A DNA stretch of 64,000 nucleotides, taken from positions 83,845 to 147,844 of the forward strand of contig QXXC01000006.1 in NCBI GenBank assembly GCA_009911305.1. The letters are read 5' to 3'. This DNA comes from Clostridiaceae bacterium. Its GTDB lineage: Bacteria > Bacillota > Clostridia > Lachnospirales > Lachnospiraceae. A program made the position numbers and the translations under genes. A model generated the notes under the pieces. It was not told the origin of the DNA. It saw only the letters and a list, made by a program, of their open reading frames with translations, and did no database searches. Shown in pieces: positions 44,387 to 53,802 of the stretch. How positions within the stretch are numbered: position 1 is the first letter of the stretch; each line of letters starts with the position of its first letter.

Positions 44387-44415
44387 TGTACAAAAAACGT
44401 AAGGTGTGGTACAAT
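44387..44415 (+). promoter_or_regulatory. Promoter of the AraC regulator gene
   Basis: -35 TGTACA (44387-44392), 17-base spacer, -10 TACAAT (44410-44415), pointing to the AraC gene at 44538. Confidence 0.55.
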
Positions 44416-44537
44416 AATGGTATATGCGCCGTTCCTTAACGTTCATAAGCGGCTCATACGCTTTCCTAATATGTTCCATAAACCTCATAACAGGCAGTAT
44501 CCCCCCCCGCTGTCCTGACAGAGAAAGGAGCTTTCCC

Positions 44538-45428
44538 ATGTCAGATCTGATTTTTAATATCTTTCCAAATGAACGTTACATTGATATGACCCTCTACCAA
44601 TATGGATGGGAACGCTGCGCGCCCCTTCACTCCTATGGCCCCGCAACCCGCAACCACTATCTCTTCCACTTTATCCTTTCAGGAAAGGGCTCGCTTCTTT
44701 CCACTGACAGCCAGGGCGTGACCCACGCCTACCAGCTCAGGCGCAACCAGGGCTTTTTAATCTGTCCCGGCCAGATCAACACCTATCATGCCGACGAGAC
44801 GGATCCCTGGGAGTATGCATGGATTGAATTTGACGGAATCCGCGCCAAAGAATTCATTGAGACAGCAGGCTTAGGCTTTGACGAACCCATTTACCGCTAC
44901 AACCGCAAGGAACTGGCCGCCCGCTTACGGGATGAGATCATGTCCCTTGTACAGAACCAGAAAAACACCTCCCTCTACCAGATCGGCCATCTCTACCTGT
45001 TTGTCGATCTGCTGATCCAGTCCTCGGCCAACCACAAAGAGATCACCGTGGGAAAGCTCAAGGATTTTTATATCCGCGAAGCCGTCAGTTTTATCGAGCA
45101 GAATTACAGCAACCCCATCACCGTGGAAGACATTGCCGCTTTCTGCAATCTCAACCGCAGTTATCTGGGCAAAATTTTCAGGGATTCTTTAAATCAGACT
45201 CCACAGCAGTTTCTGATCTACTACCGCATGAACCGCGCCGCGGAGCTGTTAAAATTTTCCGAAATGTCCATCAATGAGATTTCCCGGATGGTCGGCTACC
45301 CGAACCAGCTCCACTTCTCCAGGGCTTTCCGGAACGTATTTGGTATCTCGCCGAGCAGTTGGAGGAAGGAAAACAAATTTTCAAAGGTTTTGAACCGGGA
45401 ACAGAAGAATTCTGATAAAAGAGAGTGA
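44538..45428 (+). CDS. AraC-family regulator of the alpha-galactoside operon
   Basis: 296 residues. The start at 44538 (MSDLIFNIFP) follows GAAAGGAG. Residues 1-170 form a cupin-like sugar-binding domain (RNHYLFHFILSGKGSLLSTD, LICPGQINTYHADETDPWEY); residues 190-290 are two AraC helix-turn-helix motifs (YSNPITVEDIAAFCNLNRSY, INEISRMVGYPNQLHFSRAF). Divergent placement beside the operon makes it the likely activator, like MsmR/RafR in streptococci. Confidence 0.93.
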   Translation: MSDLIFNIFPNERYIDMTLYQYGWERCAPLHSYGPATRNHYLFHFILSGKGSLLSTDSQGVTHAYQLRRNQGFLICPGQINTYHADETDPWEYAWIEFDGIRAKEFIETAGLGFDEPIYRYNRKELAARLRDEIMSLVQNQKNTSLYQIGHLYLFVDLLIQSSANHKEITVGKLKDFYIREAVSFIEQNYSNPITVEDIAAFCNLNRSYLGKIFRDSLNQTPQQFLIYYRMNRAAELLKFSEMSINEISRMVGYPNQLHFSRAFRNVFGISPSSWRKENKFSKVLNREQKNSDKRE

Positions 45429-45456
45429 GCAGATGATTTATGATCGGATCGAACAA

Positions 45457-45488
45457 ACCCCCGTTTCTCTGCAAGGGGAAACGGGGGT
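45457..45488. terminator. Bidirectional hairpin between araC-type gene and uxuB
   Basis: ACCCCCGTTTC (45457-45467) pairs with GAAACGGGGGT (45478-45488), perfect 11 bp, between two convergent genes. The downstream side reads ATCTTT. Confidence 0.7.
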
Positions 45489-45498
45489 ATCTTTCCAT

Positions 45499-47112
45499 TT
45501 ATGCAGTTATATACTTCTTCAAAACAGCCCGTACCGCGCCAGGCCCTGCGATTTCTTCCACAAACATGTCCTCAACCAGGCGGCCGATACCTGCCTCGTA
45601 CAGGTCAACGCCGAAAATATTGGCATTGGAAAGAATCTCCTTTAACTGGCCCTGATACGTTTCCGGTTTTCCTACCACAATCCCTTCCAGCTTCTTTACC
45701 AGCTCAGGAGCCATGGGATCCGGAGAAAGCTCAAATTTCTTTCCCTCATCATCCACGCCCAGCAGATACCGGCACCATCCTGCGATAGCCAGAGGAATGG
45801 CCTTAAGCTTTTTGGCGTCGCCGTACTTCTCCATATAGGCCTTGATGGTTTCGCCGTAACGGATGCCCACCTTCTGGGAGGTGTCTGTGGCGATACGCTG
45901 GGGTGCATCAGGCATAAAGGGATTGGGAATCCTTACCTTAATAACCTCATCCACGAAATCCTGCGGGGAGAGGATACCCGGATCCGTCACCACCGGCATG
46001 CCTTCCACCGGGCCGATCTCATGCACCAGCCGGCTCAGCTCCGGATCCTTCATCTCATCTGCAATCAGCGTGTAGCCCAGCACACAGCCATATACGGCCA
46101 GAGCTGTATGGAGCGGATTCAGGCAGGTTGTAACCTTCATTCTCTCCACTTTATTAACCGTATCGCGGTCTGTCATATAGACGCCCGCTTTTTCCAGGGG
46201 CGGACGCCCGTTGGGGAACTTATCCTCAATTACCAGATACTGCGGTCCCTCGGCATTGACAAAGGGGGCGATATACGTCTTTTTGGAGGTGATCACCGGA
46301 TCCATATCCTCCACGCCCAGATTCTTTAACTCCGCACACACGGAATCCGCCGGCCGCGGGGTGATCTTGTCGATCATGGACCAGGGGAAGGACACAATGC
46401 TCTCGTCTGACAGGTACTCCACAAATCCCGCGTCCACGTATCCTTTTTTCTCCCACTCCTTAGCCATGGCAATAATGGAGCTCTGAAGCTTTTCCCCGTT
46501 GTGGGAGCAGTTGTCCATGGACACGACTGCCAGCGGCAGCTTTCCGGCCTTATAGCGTTCCAGAAGAAGGGCGCAGACCACGGCCATAGCTGAGCCGGCC
46601 TTTTCCGGGCCATTTTTGATATCAGCCTGGATAAAGGGGAAGAAGCTGCCGTCAGGCCCTGTCAGGGCATATCCCTTTTCCGTAATGGTAAAGGAAATCA
46701 TCTGAAGCCCGGGATTTACAAAAATCTCTTTCAAGCGGTTCCACTGAGCCGGATCCCCGGAAACCGCCCTGATCGCCTCCGTAAGAGAACCGATCACCTG
46801 CTTTTCTGTAGACGCGTCAGCCTTCAGCGTAACCGCGAGAACCAGGTTGTCATACGGATCATATATTTTATCAATCACGTCAAAGTCAAAGGTTTCCACA
46901 CAGGTAATGCCCTTATCCATATCTCCCTGGCCGAGCAGCTTATCTGCCAGGCCGCCGATAAAGATACGGAAAATATTTCCGGCCCCGAAGTGTACCCAGA
47001 CGGGCGCTTTTCTGGTTTCAGCGGCAATTTTTCCCACATCATAGGACGGAAGGGATATGCCGGCCGCCTTCCACGCGGCGGCGTCTTTTATTCCATTTAA
47101 GCTGAGTTTCAT
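45499..47112 (-). CDS. uxuB: Fructuronate reductase (mannitol dehydrogenase family)
   Basis: 537 residues. The start at 47112 (MKLSLNG) follows TGGAGG; the earlier in-frame ATG lacks a site. Long-chain polyol dehydrogenase fold: VHFGAGNIFRIFIGGLADKL (NAD-binding), SMDNCSHNGEKL, and the C-terminal KVTTCLNPLHTALAVYGCVL with the catalytic Lys/Asn/His region. It reduces D-fructuronate to D-mannonate. Last gene of a TRAP-uxuA-uxuB unit. It could act on tagaturonate, but the adjacent mannonate dehydratase favours fructuronate. Confidence 0.92.
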   Translation of the reverse strand: MKLSLNGIKDAAAWKAAGISLPSYDVGKIAAETRKAPVWVHFGAGNIFRIFIGGLADKLLGQGDMDKGITCVETFDFDVIDKIYDPYDNLVLAVTLKADASTEKQVIGSLTEAIRAVSGDPAQWNRLKEIFVNPGLQMISFTITEKGYALTGPDGSFFPFIQADIKNGPEKAGSAMAVVCALLLERYKAGKLPLAVVSMDNCSHNGEKLQSSIIAMAKEWEKKGYVDAGFVEYLSDESIVSFPWSMIDKITPRPADSVCAELKNLGVEDMDPVITSKKTYIAPFVNAEGPQYLVIEDKFPNGRPPLEKAGVYMTDRDTVNKVERMKVTTCLNPLHTALAVYGCVLGYTLIADEMKDPELSRLVHEIGPVEGMPVVTDPGILSPQDFVDEVIKVRIPNPFMPDAPQRIATDTSQKVGIRYGETIKAYMEKYGDAKKLKAIPLAIAGWCRYLLGVDDEGKKFELSPDPMAPELVKKLEGIVVGKPETYQGQLKEILSNANIFGVDLYEAGIGRLVEDMFVEEIAGPGAVRAVLKKYITA

Positions 47113-47143
47113 GTCTGCCTCCATTTTTACATATCATTACGGT

Positions 47144-48223
47144 TTATCTGGACAGCCGGTCAATCGCTTCCCAAAGGCCGTTTAAGTACGTTGCGCCCAG
47201 AGCGCGGTCGTAAAGGCCATATCCCGGACGACCCACCTCATCCCAGATCATTCTTCCGTGATCCGGGCGGACATATGCATCCGGACACGTATCGTAGATC
47301 GCCTTCATGATAGCGAACATATCCAGATCCCCGTCCTTGGACAGATGGCTGGCCTCGCGGAAGTGGTGATATCCGTCAAGGAACTTCACGTTGCGCACAT
47401 GCAGGGCGGCAATACGGTTCTTTTCTCCAAAGTGGCGGATAATCTCCGGAACATTGTTGTTCTCATTCGAGCCAAGGGAACCCGTGCACAGGCAAAGCGC
47501 GTTTGCAGGCGAATCGTGAAGCCCGCAGATTAAGTCAAACTGCTCCTTGCTGTGAGCGATACGGGGAAGACCAAAGATCGGCCATGCCGGATCATCCGGG
47601 TGACATGCCATGCGGATACCCACTTCCTCACACACCGGGATCACGGCGTCCAGGAAATATTTATAATTCTCGCGCAGCTTGTCCGGCGTCATGCCCTCAT
47701 ACTGCTTCAAGGTGTTCTCAAGCTCTGCCAGCCTCTCCGGCTCCCAGCCCGGAAGAGTAAAGCCGTTGCTGTCCGCCGCGGTCTTCCTCACAATCTCTAC
47801 CGGCCCCATGGCGCCTAAATCCTTCTCGTCAAAATACAGGCTGTTGGAGCCGTCCTCCGGAATCGGACGAGCCAGATCCGTGCGCAGCCAGTCAAAGACA
47901 GGCATGAAATTGTACACGATAACCTTTACCCCGTATTTGGCAAGATTGCGGATGGTGATATTATAATTCTCGATGTACTTGTCGCGGCTGGGCAGGCCCA
48001 TCTTAATATCCTCATGGACATTTACGCTCTCGATCACCTCGCACTCCAGGCCCGCTTCATGCACCTTGTCAATGTAAGCTTTGATCTCCTCTTCTGTCCA
48101 CACTTCACCTGCCGCCTTATAATCCAGAAGCCCCATCAGGCCGGTCATGCCCGGAATCTGCCTGATCTGGCTCAGCTTTACGGAATCACTGTTCTCCCCA
48201 AACCAGCGGAATGTCATTTTCAT
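47144..48223 (-). CDS. uxuA: Mannonate dehydratase
   Basis: 359 residues. UxuA family: [20 protein letters not shown] at the start, the [18 protein letters not shown] metal-binding block, [20 protein letters not shown] and [20 protein letters not shown]. It dehydrates D-mannonate to 2-keto-3-deoxygluconate with Mn2+/Fe2+. It is followed after 31 bases by uxuB. No uronate isomerase (UxaC) or KDG kinase/aldolase lies in the window. Confidence 0.96.
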   Translation of the reverse strand: MKMTFRWFGENSDSVKLSQIRQIPGMTGLMGLLDYKAAGEVWTEEEIKAYIDKVHEAGLECEVIESVNVHEDIKMGLPSRDKYIENYNITIRNLAKYGVKVIVYNFMPVFDWLRTDLARPIPEDGSNSLYFDEKDLGAMGPVEIVRKTAADSNGFTLPGWEPERLAELENTLKQYEGMTPDKLRENYKYFLDAVIPVCEEVGIRMACHPDDPAWPIFGLPRIAHSKEQFDLICGLHDSPANALCLCTGSLGSNENNNVPEIIRHFGEKNRIAALHVRNVKFLDGYHHFREASHLSKDGDLDMFAIMKAIYDTCPDAYVRPDHGRMIWDEVGRPGYGLYDRALGATYLNGLWEAIDRLSR

Positions 48224-48296
48224 TGCGTTTTCCTCCTTATTTTTTATAATCAGTCTTTACCGCCAAAGGCGATTTCATTCATCGATATCCGTCTTA

Positions 48297-49580
48297 TCAG
48301 CCCGCGCCCAGAACCAGCTCGGCGATACCGGCTGTCAGGAACGGAACAAACGTTACCAGAATCAGCACGGCAAAATTGGAAATCAGGTACGGAACCAGCT
48401 CCTTGATAACGCCGGTCAGCTTCGTCTCCCCGATATTGGTAGCGGCAAACAGGCACACGCCTACCGGAGGAGTACAAAGGCCAAGCACCAGATTCAGCAC
48501 GCACATAACGCCGAACTGGATAGGATGTACGCCCACCTGTGTAACCAGTCCCAGAAGAACCGGGAACAGGATCAGGATAGCCGCGATAGTCTCCATAAAC
48601 ATCCCCACAAAGATCAGCAGGAGATTGATCAGAATCAGGATGATGTACTTGTTCTGCGTCAGGGCGAGCATACCGTCCGCCACCATCTGCGGGATCTGCT
48701 CCTTGGTCAGGATATACGCAAATACGTTCGCCATACCTACCAGAACCATAATAGCCGCGCTGGAGGTAACCGTGGACTTCATGCAGTCAAGCAGGCGTTT
48801 GAATGTCAGCTCCTTGTAGATAAAGAAGCCCACTAAAATACCGTAAACCACAGCCAGGATAGACGCCTCCGTCGGAGTCACGATACCGCCGATGATACTC
48901 GAAAGGATGATCAGCGTCATCAGGATGGCAAAAAAAGATTCCTTTGCAGAGGAAAGGATTTCCCTCAGTGTGGCGCGCCTCTCTGCCTTTGGATAATGGC
49001 GCTTCTTGGATATGTACCAGGAAACAAAGATCATGCCGCCGCCCATCAGGATACCGGGAATCATGCCCGCCACGAACATCTTTGACACCGAAAGCCCGGT
49101 CATGGTGGCTGCCATGATCATGGGAACCGACGGCGGGATGATGGGGCCGATACACGATGAGGCAGCCGTCACGGCGCAGGAGAAATCCGCGTCATAGCCT
49201 TCCTTCTTCATAGCCGGGATAAGCACTCCCCCTACGCTTACCGTATCGGCAAGGGCTGTTCCGGAAATACCGGCAAACAACATGGAGGCCGCTACGTTGG
49301 CAATCGAAAGGCCGCCTGTGATGTGGCCCACAATCTTATTACAAAAACCGATCAGACGCTCCGTAATACCTCCCTGGTTCATCAGGGCGCCGGCAAACAC
49401 GAAGCCCGGGATACACAGCAGGGTAAAAGAATTCAGTCCTGCAAAAAATCTCTGTGCAAACATGTACAGGGACATATTGTTTCCGATAAAATAGAGCAGA
49501 GAAGAAATGCCAAGGCTGAAGGCAACCGGAACGCCCAAGGCCAGACATACAACGAAACTAATAAATAATAATGCTACCAT
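48297..49580 (-). CDS. dctM: TRAP transporter large permease, DctM type
   Basis: 427 residues, about 12 membrane helices. Family features: AGALMNQGGITERLIGFCNK, FAGISGTALADTVSVGGVLI, AASSCIGPIIPPSVPMI. It carries the transport step of a sodium-driven TRAP system, with the small DctQ subunit and the DctP binding protein encoded just upstream. Clusters with uxuA/uxuB indicate an acid sugar substrate. Confidence 0.95.
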   Translation of the reverse strand: MVALLFISFVVCLALGVPVAFSLGISSLLYFIGNNMSLYMFAQRFFAGLNSFTLLCIPGFVFAGALMNQGGITERLIGFCNKIVGHITGGLSIANVAASMLFAGISGTALADTVSVGGVLIPAMKKEGYDADFSCAVTAASSCIGPIIPPSVPMIMAATMTGLSVSKMFVAGMIPGILMGGGMIFVSWYISKKRHYPKAERRATLREILSSAKESFFAILMTLIILSSIIGGIVTPTEASILAVVYGILVGFFIYKELTFKRLLDCMKSTVTSSAAIMVLVGMANVFAYILTKEQIPQMVADGMLALTQNKYIILILINLLLIFVGMFMETIAAILILFPVLLGLVTQVGVHPIQFGVMCVLNLVLGLCTPPVGVCLFAATNIGETKLTGVIKELVPYLISNFAVLILVTFVPFLTAGIAELVLGAG

Positions 49581-49583
49581 ATC

Positions 49584-50072
49584 CTACCCCTCTTTTTTCT
49601 CTGTCAACATCATGTAGATTCTCATGATAAAGCTGATCACATAACAGCCAAACAAGACAACCTCAGCAGCATAGATATATCGCATGGGAATGGTCAGAGC
49701 CGTGGAAACCATGGCGGGAGGCGTCACTGCCAGGAGCCCCTTGGGACCCATCACGCATTTGATGAATATAAAACCGGCAAATACGCACAGCACAGCCGCA
49801 ATCGCCAGATTCAGCATCTTCTGCAGCGACTTTGGCAGCTTTTCCACCAGCATCTCCACATTTACATATTCGTTATTCAGCACTGCCGCATTCCCGGCAA
49901 ATGAAACCATGTAGATGAAGAGAAAACGGGCCGCTTCCTCTGTCCAGTTGGGAGCTGTGGGAAGAAAGGTCCTGGATACAACCTGGATCAGAACACTGGC
50001 AATGAAGCCAACCAGGCCTATAATGCCTATGCCGGTCATGATCTCTTTATAAATTTTGATGATCTTGTCCAT
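49584..50072 (-). CDS. dctQ: TRAP transporter small permease, DctQ type
   Basis: 162 residues with four membrane helices and the DctQ segment TAPNWTEEAARFLFIYMVSFAG (conserved W-x-E-E). It ends three bases before the DctM gene starts. It is required with DctM for transport of the ligand bound by DctP. Confidence 0.93.
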   Translation of the reverse strand: MDKIIKIYKEIMTGIGIIGLVGFIASVLIQVVSRTFLPTAPNWTEEAARFLFIYMVSFAGNAAVLNNEYVNVEMLVEKLPKSLQKMLNLAIAAVLCVFAGFIFIKCVMGPKGLLAVTPPAMVSTALTIPMRYIYAAEVVLFGCYVISFIMRIYMMLTEKKEG

Positions 50073-50224
50073 ATTTCCTCCTAAATCTCTGAGGACGCCC
50101 TGATGTGCCGTCCTCTCAACGTTTTTTAACAGGCTCTGATAAAATCCATGCCGGTTCCCAAAGCGCAGGAGACCGGCATCGATATCAGTTCAGAGAACCT
50201 GTATGTAACGGATATAAAGGTATC

Positions 50225-51301
50225 TTATGCCTGCGGATCAGCAGCTACGATTTTCTCGTAAATCGCTTTCTGCTTATCGGTCAGTACATTCAGAACCCCT
50301 GCAACCGCTTTCTCTTTAAAAGGAGCCTGATCCACTTCGATGAAGGTCATGCCCTTCTCCTCCAGAGTGGACTTTAAGGTAGCCTCCTCCTCAAGGAACA
50401 GCTCATGCTCATAGTTGATGGCTTCCGTTGCACATTCCTGAATCATAGCCTGCGCCTCCGGTGAGAAGGAGCTGAATCTTGACTCAGAAATAGCCATGTA
50501 TACCCATGCTCTCAGATGCTCGCTTTCAATAACATAATCCTGTACCTCAAACAGGGAAGCATCGTATATGTTCGCCAGCGGGTTTTCCTGGCCATGGATA
50601 ACGCCCTGCTGTAAGGAGGTGAAGATCTCGGAGAAAGCCATGGGAGTCGGCTTCGCGCCCATTGCCTCAAACGCAGCCATCGTCATGCTGGATTCCGGCG
50701 TACGGATGATAAAGCCCTGAAGGTCATCGGGGGAGTGAATCTCTTTATTAGAGGTAATGTTACGGGGACCGCGCCGCACTGCGCCCAGGTTCCTGAGTCC
50801 GGCGCCAATCATAAGCTGATCAAGCTCTTCGCCGACCTCGCCGTTTAACACTGCCTCCATGTGCTCGTCGCTGGTAATCGCATACGGCATGCCGATGATG
50901 CCAAGCTCCTCCACATAGGTCTGCATGGACTCGCCGGTCAGTACAATATCGCAGTCTCCCATTCCGGCGATAGCGGACTGTACCGTCTCGATCTCGGAAC
51001 CAAGCTGGTTGTTCGGATAAATAGTAACCGTGATATTGCCGCCGGATTTCTCCTCGATCAGCTCTTTAAACTTCACTGCCATCTTGTGCCATGTGTGGGT
51101 TTCAGCATTGATATGGCTGAATACCAGCTCAATCTTCTCTACGCCTGCTCCATCGCTGCTTCCGCCGCCTTCCGCGCTGCCGCCGTTGTCTGCCGCCTTT
51201 GTCTCCGGAGCAGAAGAACCGCCTCCTCCGCAGCCCGCCAGCAGCCCTGCCGCCAGAACGGTTGCCGCACCAATTGCTGCAAGCCTTCTCATTTTTTTCA
51301 T
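50225..51301 (-). CDS. dctP: TRAP transporter substrate-binding protein, DctP type
   Basis: 358 residues. The start at 51301 (MKKMRRLA) follows AAGGAGG. Lipoprotein signal ending LLAGC with the lipidated Cys at about 24, a Gly/Ser linker, then the DctP fold: HINAETHTWHKMAVKFKELI, NQLGSEIETVQSAIAGMGDC, the carboxylate-binding Arg in GFIIRTPESSMTMAAFEAMG. It captures an organic acid or acid sugar outside the cell. First gene of the unit; a perfect palindromic operator lies just upstream. Confidence 0.94.
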   Translation of the reverse strand: MKKMRRLAAIGAATVLAAGLLAGCGGGGSSAPETKAADNGGSAEGGGSSDGAGVEKIELVFSHINAETHTWHKMAVKFKELIEEKSGGNITVTIYPNNQLGSEIETVQSAIAGMGDCDIVLTGESMQTYVEELGIIGMPYAITSDEHMEAVLNGEVGEELDQLMIGAGLRNLGAVRRGPRNITSNKEIHSPDDLQGFIIRTPESSMTMAAFEAMGAKPTPMAFSEIFTSLQQGVIHGQENPLANIYDASLFEVQDYVIESEHLRAWVYMAISESRFSSFSPEAQAMIQECATEAINYEHELFLEEEATLKSTLEEKGMTFIEVDQAPFKEKAVAGVLNVLTDKQKAIYEKIVAADPQA

Positions 51302-51353
51302 CTTGTAATCCTCCTTAGATAATTTTATTTTTGAAGCCGCTTTGTACGATATA

Positions 51354-51373
51354 CTTGTATGGTACCATACAAG
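51354..51373. promoter_or_regulatory. Perfect 20-bp palindrome, probable GntR operator
   Basis: CTTGTATGGTACCATACAAG, about 55 bases before the dctP start in the divergent region. Its half CTTGTATGG recurs at 51493-51501, ahead of the oppositely oriented dehydrogenase genes. FCD-type GntR regulators bind palindromes of this size, and one is encoded at 53803-54486. Confidence 0.75.
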
Positions 51374-51461
51374 CAGAAAATAATAAATACCGAATAGTTC
51401 ACAAATATTTAATATCATTTTTGTGCACATTCACAGTTTTATGTTTTTTAAGCTCATATTA

Positions 51462-51501
51462 TTGACTTTTGTAAAAAAAAATGCAAGATTGTCTTGTATG
51501 G
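51462..51501 (+). promoter_or_regulatory. Probable promoter and half-operator of the dehydrogenase genes
   Basis: -35 TTGACT (51462-51467), 17-base spacer, a weak -10 AAGATT (51485-51490), with CTTGTATGG (51493-51501) at the start site. The shared half-site suggests both divergent units answer to the same regulator. Confidence 0.45.
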
Positions 51502-51552
51502 AAGATGTTTTATGTTTTGCTAATTCTACATAGAAAAGGAGTGTTATTTACC

Positions 51553-52578
51553 ATGAAAGCTGTACAAATTGTAGAACCTAACCAACTGAAAATCATTGAT
51601 ACGGACAAGCCGGCTGTTGATAATGTAAACAACGTGCTGATCCGGATGACCGCCGCCGGAATCTGTGGTTCCGATGTGGGTATCTACCATGGTACCAACG
51701 CCGCCGCCACCTATCCCCGGATAATCGGCCATGAAATGGTCGGCAGGGTAGAGGAAACAGGAGCGAACGTGACTCATTTAAAGGTTGGCGACCGTGTGAT
51801 CATCAACCAGGTGACAAGCTGCGGCGAGTGCTATCCCTGCCGGATCGGCAGAGGCAATGTATGCGATAATCTGAAGGTACGGGGCGTACATATTGACGGA
51901 GGATACCGCGAATACATCGCCGTGCCGGAAGATGACTGCTACCTGCTTCCGGATTCCCTGTCCGATGAGGACGCCGTGATGATCGAGCCGACCACCATCT
52001 CCATCCAGGCATGTTCCCGGGCGCAGCTTGCAGAGGATGACATGCTTCTCATTCTGGGAGCCGGCGCTCTGGGAAGCACGATCTTAAAGATCGCAGGGCA
52101 AATCTGCAGGCACATTATCGTTGCAGACATTGCAGACAACAAGCTGGAAGCGGCAAAGGTAAACGGCGCCGCCTTCACAATCAATGTCCTGAAGGAAGAT
52201 CTGGAGCAAAAGGTGAAGGAATACACCGGCGGCCACGGATCGACCGTATCCATCGACGCCTCCGGAGCCAAAGATTCTCTTCTGTCTCTGTTAAAGGCAA
52301 CGGGAAATGCCGGCAGAGTGATGGTCATGGGCTTCTCCACTGACCCCATTGAGATCAATCAGTTCCTGATCACCTCCAAAGAGCTGGATGTCCGCGGCTC
52401 CAGGCTTCAGAACAAGATGTTCGGCAAAGCCATTGAGCTGATTGAGGCCGGAAAGCTTGATCTCACCGGTTCCGTCTCCCACACATTCCCGCTCACCAAA
52501 GCGCAGGAGGCCTTTGACTTTGTGGACAGCCGCGATCCGTCCATCCGCAAGATTGTTTTGACCTTTGACAACCTTTGA
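51553..52578 (+). CDS. Zinc-dependent alcohol dehydrogenase (sugar-acid type), first of two
   Basis: 341 residues. The start at 51553 (MKAVQIVEPN) follows AAAGGAG. Medium-chain dehydrogenase: catalytic-zinc Cys in GICGSDVGIYHG with GHEMVGRVEE, CGECYPCRIGRGNVC structural-zinc cysteines, GAGALGSTILKIAGQ NAD-binding loop. RspB/L-gulonate or galactonate 5-dehydrogenase-like by context: it lies divergent from TRAP, uxuA and uxuB. Expected reaction, oxidation of an aldonate at C5, is inferred. Confidence 0.88.
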   Translation: MKAVQIVEPNQLKIIDTDKPAVDNVNNVLIRMTAAGICGSDVGIYHGTNAAATYPRIIGHEMVGRVEETGANVTHLKVGDRVIINQVTSCGECYPCRIGRGNVCDNLKVRGVHIDGGYREYIAVPEDDCYLLPDSLSDEDAVMIEPTTISIQACSRAQLAEDDMLLILGAGALGSTILKIAGQICRHIIVADIADNKLEAAKVNGAAFTINVLKEDLEQKVKEYTGGHGSTVSIDASGAKDSLLSLLKATGNAGRVMVMGFSTDPIEINQFLITSKELDVRGSRLQNKMFGKAIELIEAGKLDLTGSVSHTFPLTKAQEAFDFVDSRDPSIRKIVLTFDNL

Positions 52579-52628
52579 TCGCCCGGATCTCATAACTTTT
52601 CATAAATAAACGCATAGGAGGAATAAAC

Positions 52629-53645
52629 ATGAAAGCCGTATACCTGTCAAAACCCTGGGAAGTTTCCATCATGGAGCGTGAAAAACCGGTTCCGCAGCCC
52701 GGCGAGGCGCTGATCCGGATCATGAGCGCCGGCATCTGCGGCAGCGATATCGGAGCATTCCGCGGAACCAACGGCCTGGTGACTTATCCCAGGACCATTG
52801 GCCATGAGCTGGCGGGAATTATCGAGGAAATCCCGGCGGACAACAAAAAAGGCTTAAAGGCCGGGGACAAGGTTATCCTGGATCCCTATATTTACTGCAA
52901 CAACTGTTACCCCTGCAGCATCGGCCGCACCAACTGCTGCACCAGTCTGCAGGTGCTTGGCGTACACCGCGAGGGAGGCATGGCGGAATACTTCTGCCAC
53001 CCTGCTGACATGCTGATCAAAATGCCGGATGACATGAGCTGGACGGACGCCGCTATGGCAGAACCCCTCACCATCTCCCTGCACGGCATTCACCGCGGCG
53101 CTTTAAAAGCCGGAGAATACTGCGCGATCATCGGGGCCGGCCCCATCGGCCTGGTTGCAGGCATGGTTGCGGAGGCTTACGGCGCTCACGCCATACTCCT
53201 TGATCTGGTACAGGAGCGGCTCGACTTTGCCAAAAAACTGGGAATTGAATATGTGATCAACTCCAGAGAAGAAAACCCGGAAGAACGCATCCGGGAAATC
53301 ACAGGCAAAGTCATGGCGCAGCAGGTAATGGAATGCAGCGGAGCCAATGCGGCTGTCCGCGCCACCTTAGATTACGTCAGCCACGCCGGACGCATTACCC
53401 TGACCGGATGGCCCAAGACAGAAACCTCCCTTCCCACGGACATCATCACCCGCAAGGAAATCGACATCCGCGGAGCACGCACCAGCGCCAATGAGTTCGA
53501 GGAAGCGATTGACATGATCTGTTCAAAGAAAGTGGATATGGCAAAAATCCTCACCAAAACCATCACCATCGATGAAGCCCCGGAAACCATCCGGGATATC
53601 GAGAAAAATCCCAGCCTTTATATGAAGGTTGTAGTAACCATGTAA
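52629..53645 (+). CDS. Zinc-dependent alcohol dehydrogenase (sugar-acid type), second of two
   Basis: 338 residues, 50 bases after the first. Same layout: GICGSDIGAFRG, IGHELAGIIEE, CNNCYPCSIGRTNCC with four structural cysteines, GAGPIGLVAGMVAEAYGAH. It is clearly a paralogue but well diverged, so the two enzymes probably handle different substrates or steps. A terminator follows at 53706-53739. Confidence 0.88.
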   Translation: MKAVYLSKPWEVSIMEREKPVPQPGEALIRIMSAGICGSDIGAFRGTNGLVTYPRTIGHELAGIIEEIPADNKKGLKAGDKVILDPYIYCNNCYPCSIGRTNCCTSLQVLGVHREGGMAEYFCHPADMLIKMPDDMSWTDAAMAEPLTISLHGIHRGALKAGEYCAIIGAGPIGLVAGMVAEAYGAHAILLDLVQERLDFAKKLGIEYVINSREENPEERIREITGKVMAQQVMECSGANAAVRATLDYVSHAGRITLTGWPKTETSLPTDIITRKEIDIRGARTSANEFEEAIDMICSKKVDMAKILTKTITIDEAPETIRDIEKNPSLYMKVVVTM

Positions 53646-53705
53646 CCGTTAATACAACCATTCTTTATCTGCCCCCGCAGGGCGTGTCCGCGCCGGACGG
53701 GGTGA

Positions 53706-53739
53706 AAAGGCGGCGCCTTTTTGCGAAGACGCCGCCTTT
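53706..53739. terminator. Bidirectional terminator between the dehydrogenase and GntR genes
   Basis: AAAGGCGGCG (53706-53715) pairs perfectly with CGCCGCCTTT (53730-53739). Confidence 0.8.
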
Positions 53740-53802
53740 AGAAGTTTCACTTTCAAAATTTCAAATATTCTAAATATCAGGAACATGTCCCCGGATCATC
53801 CC

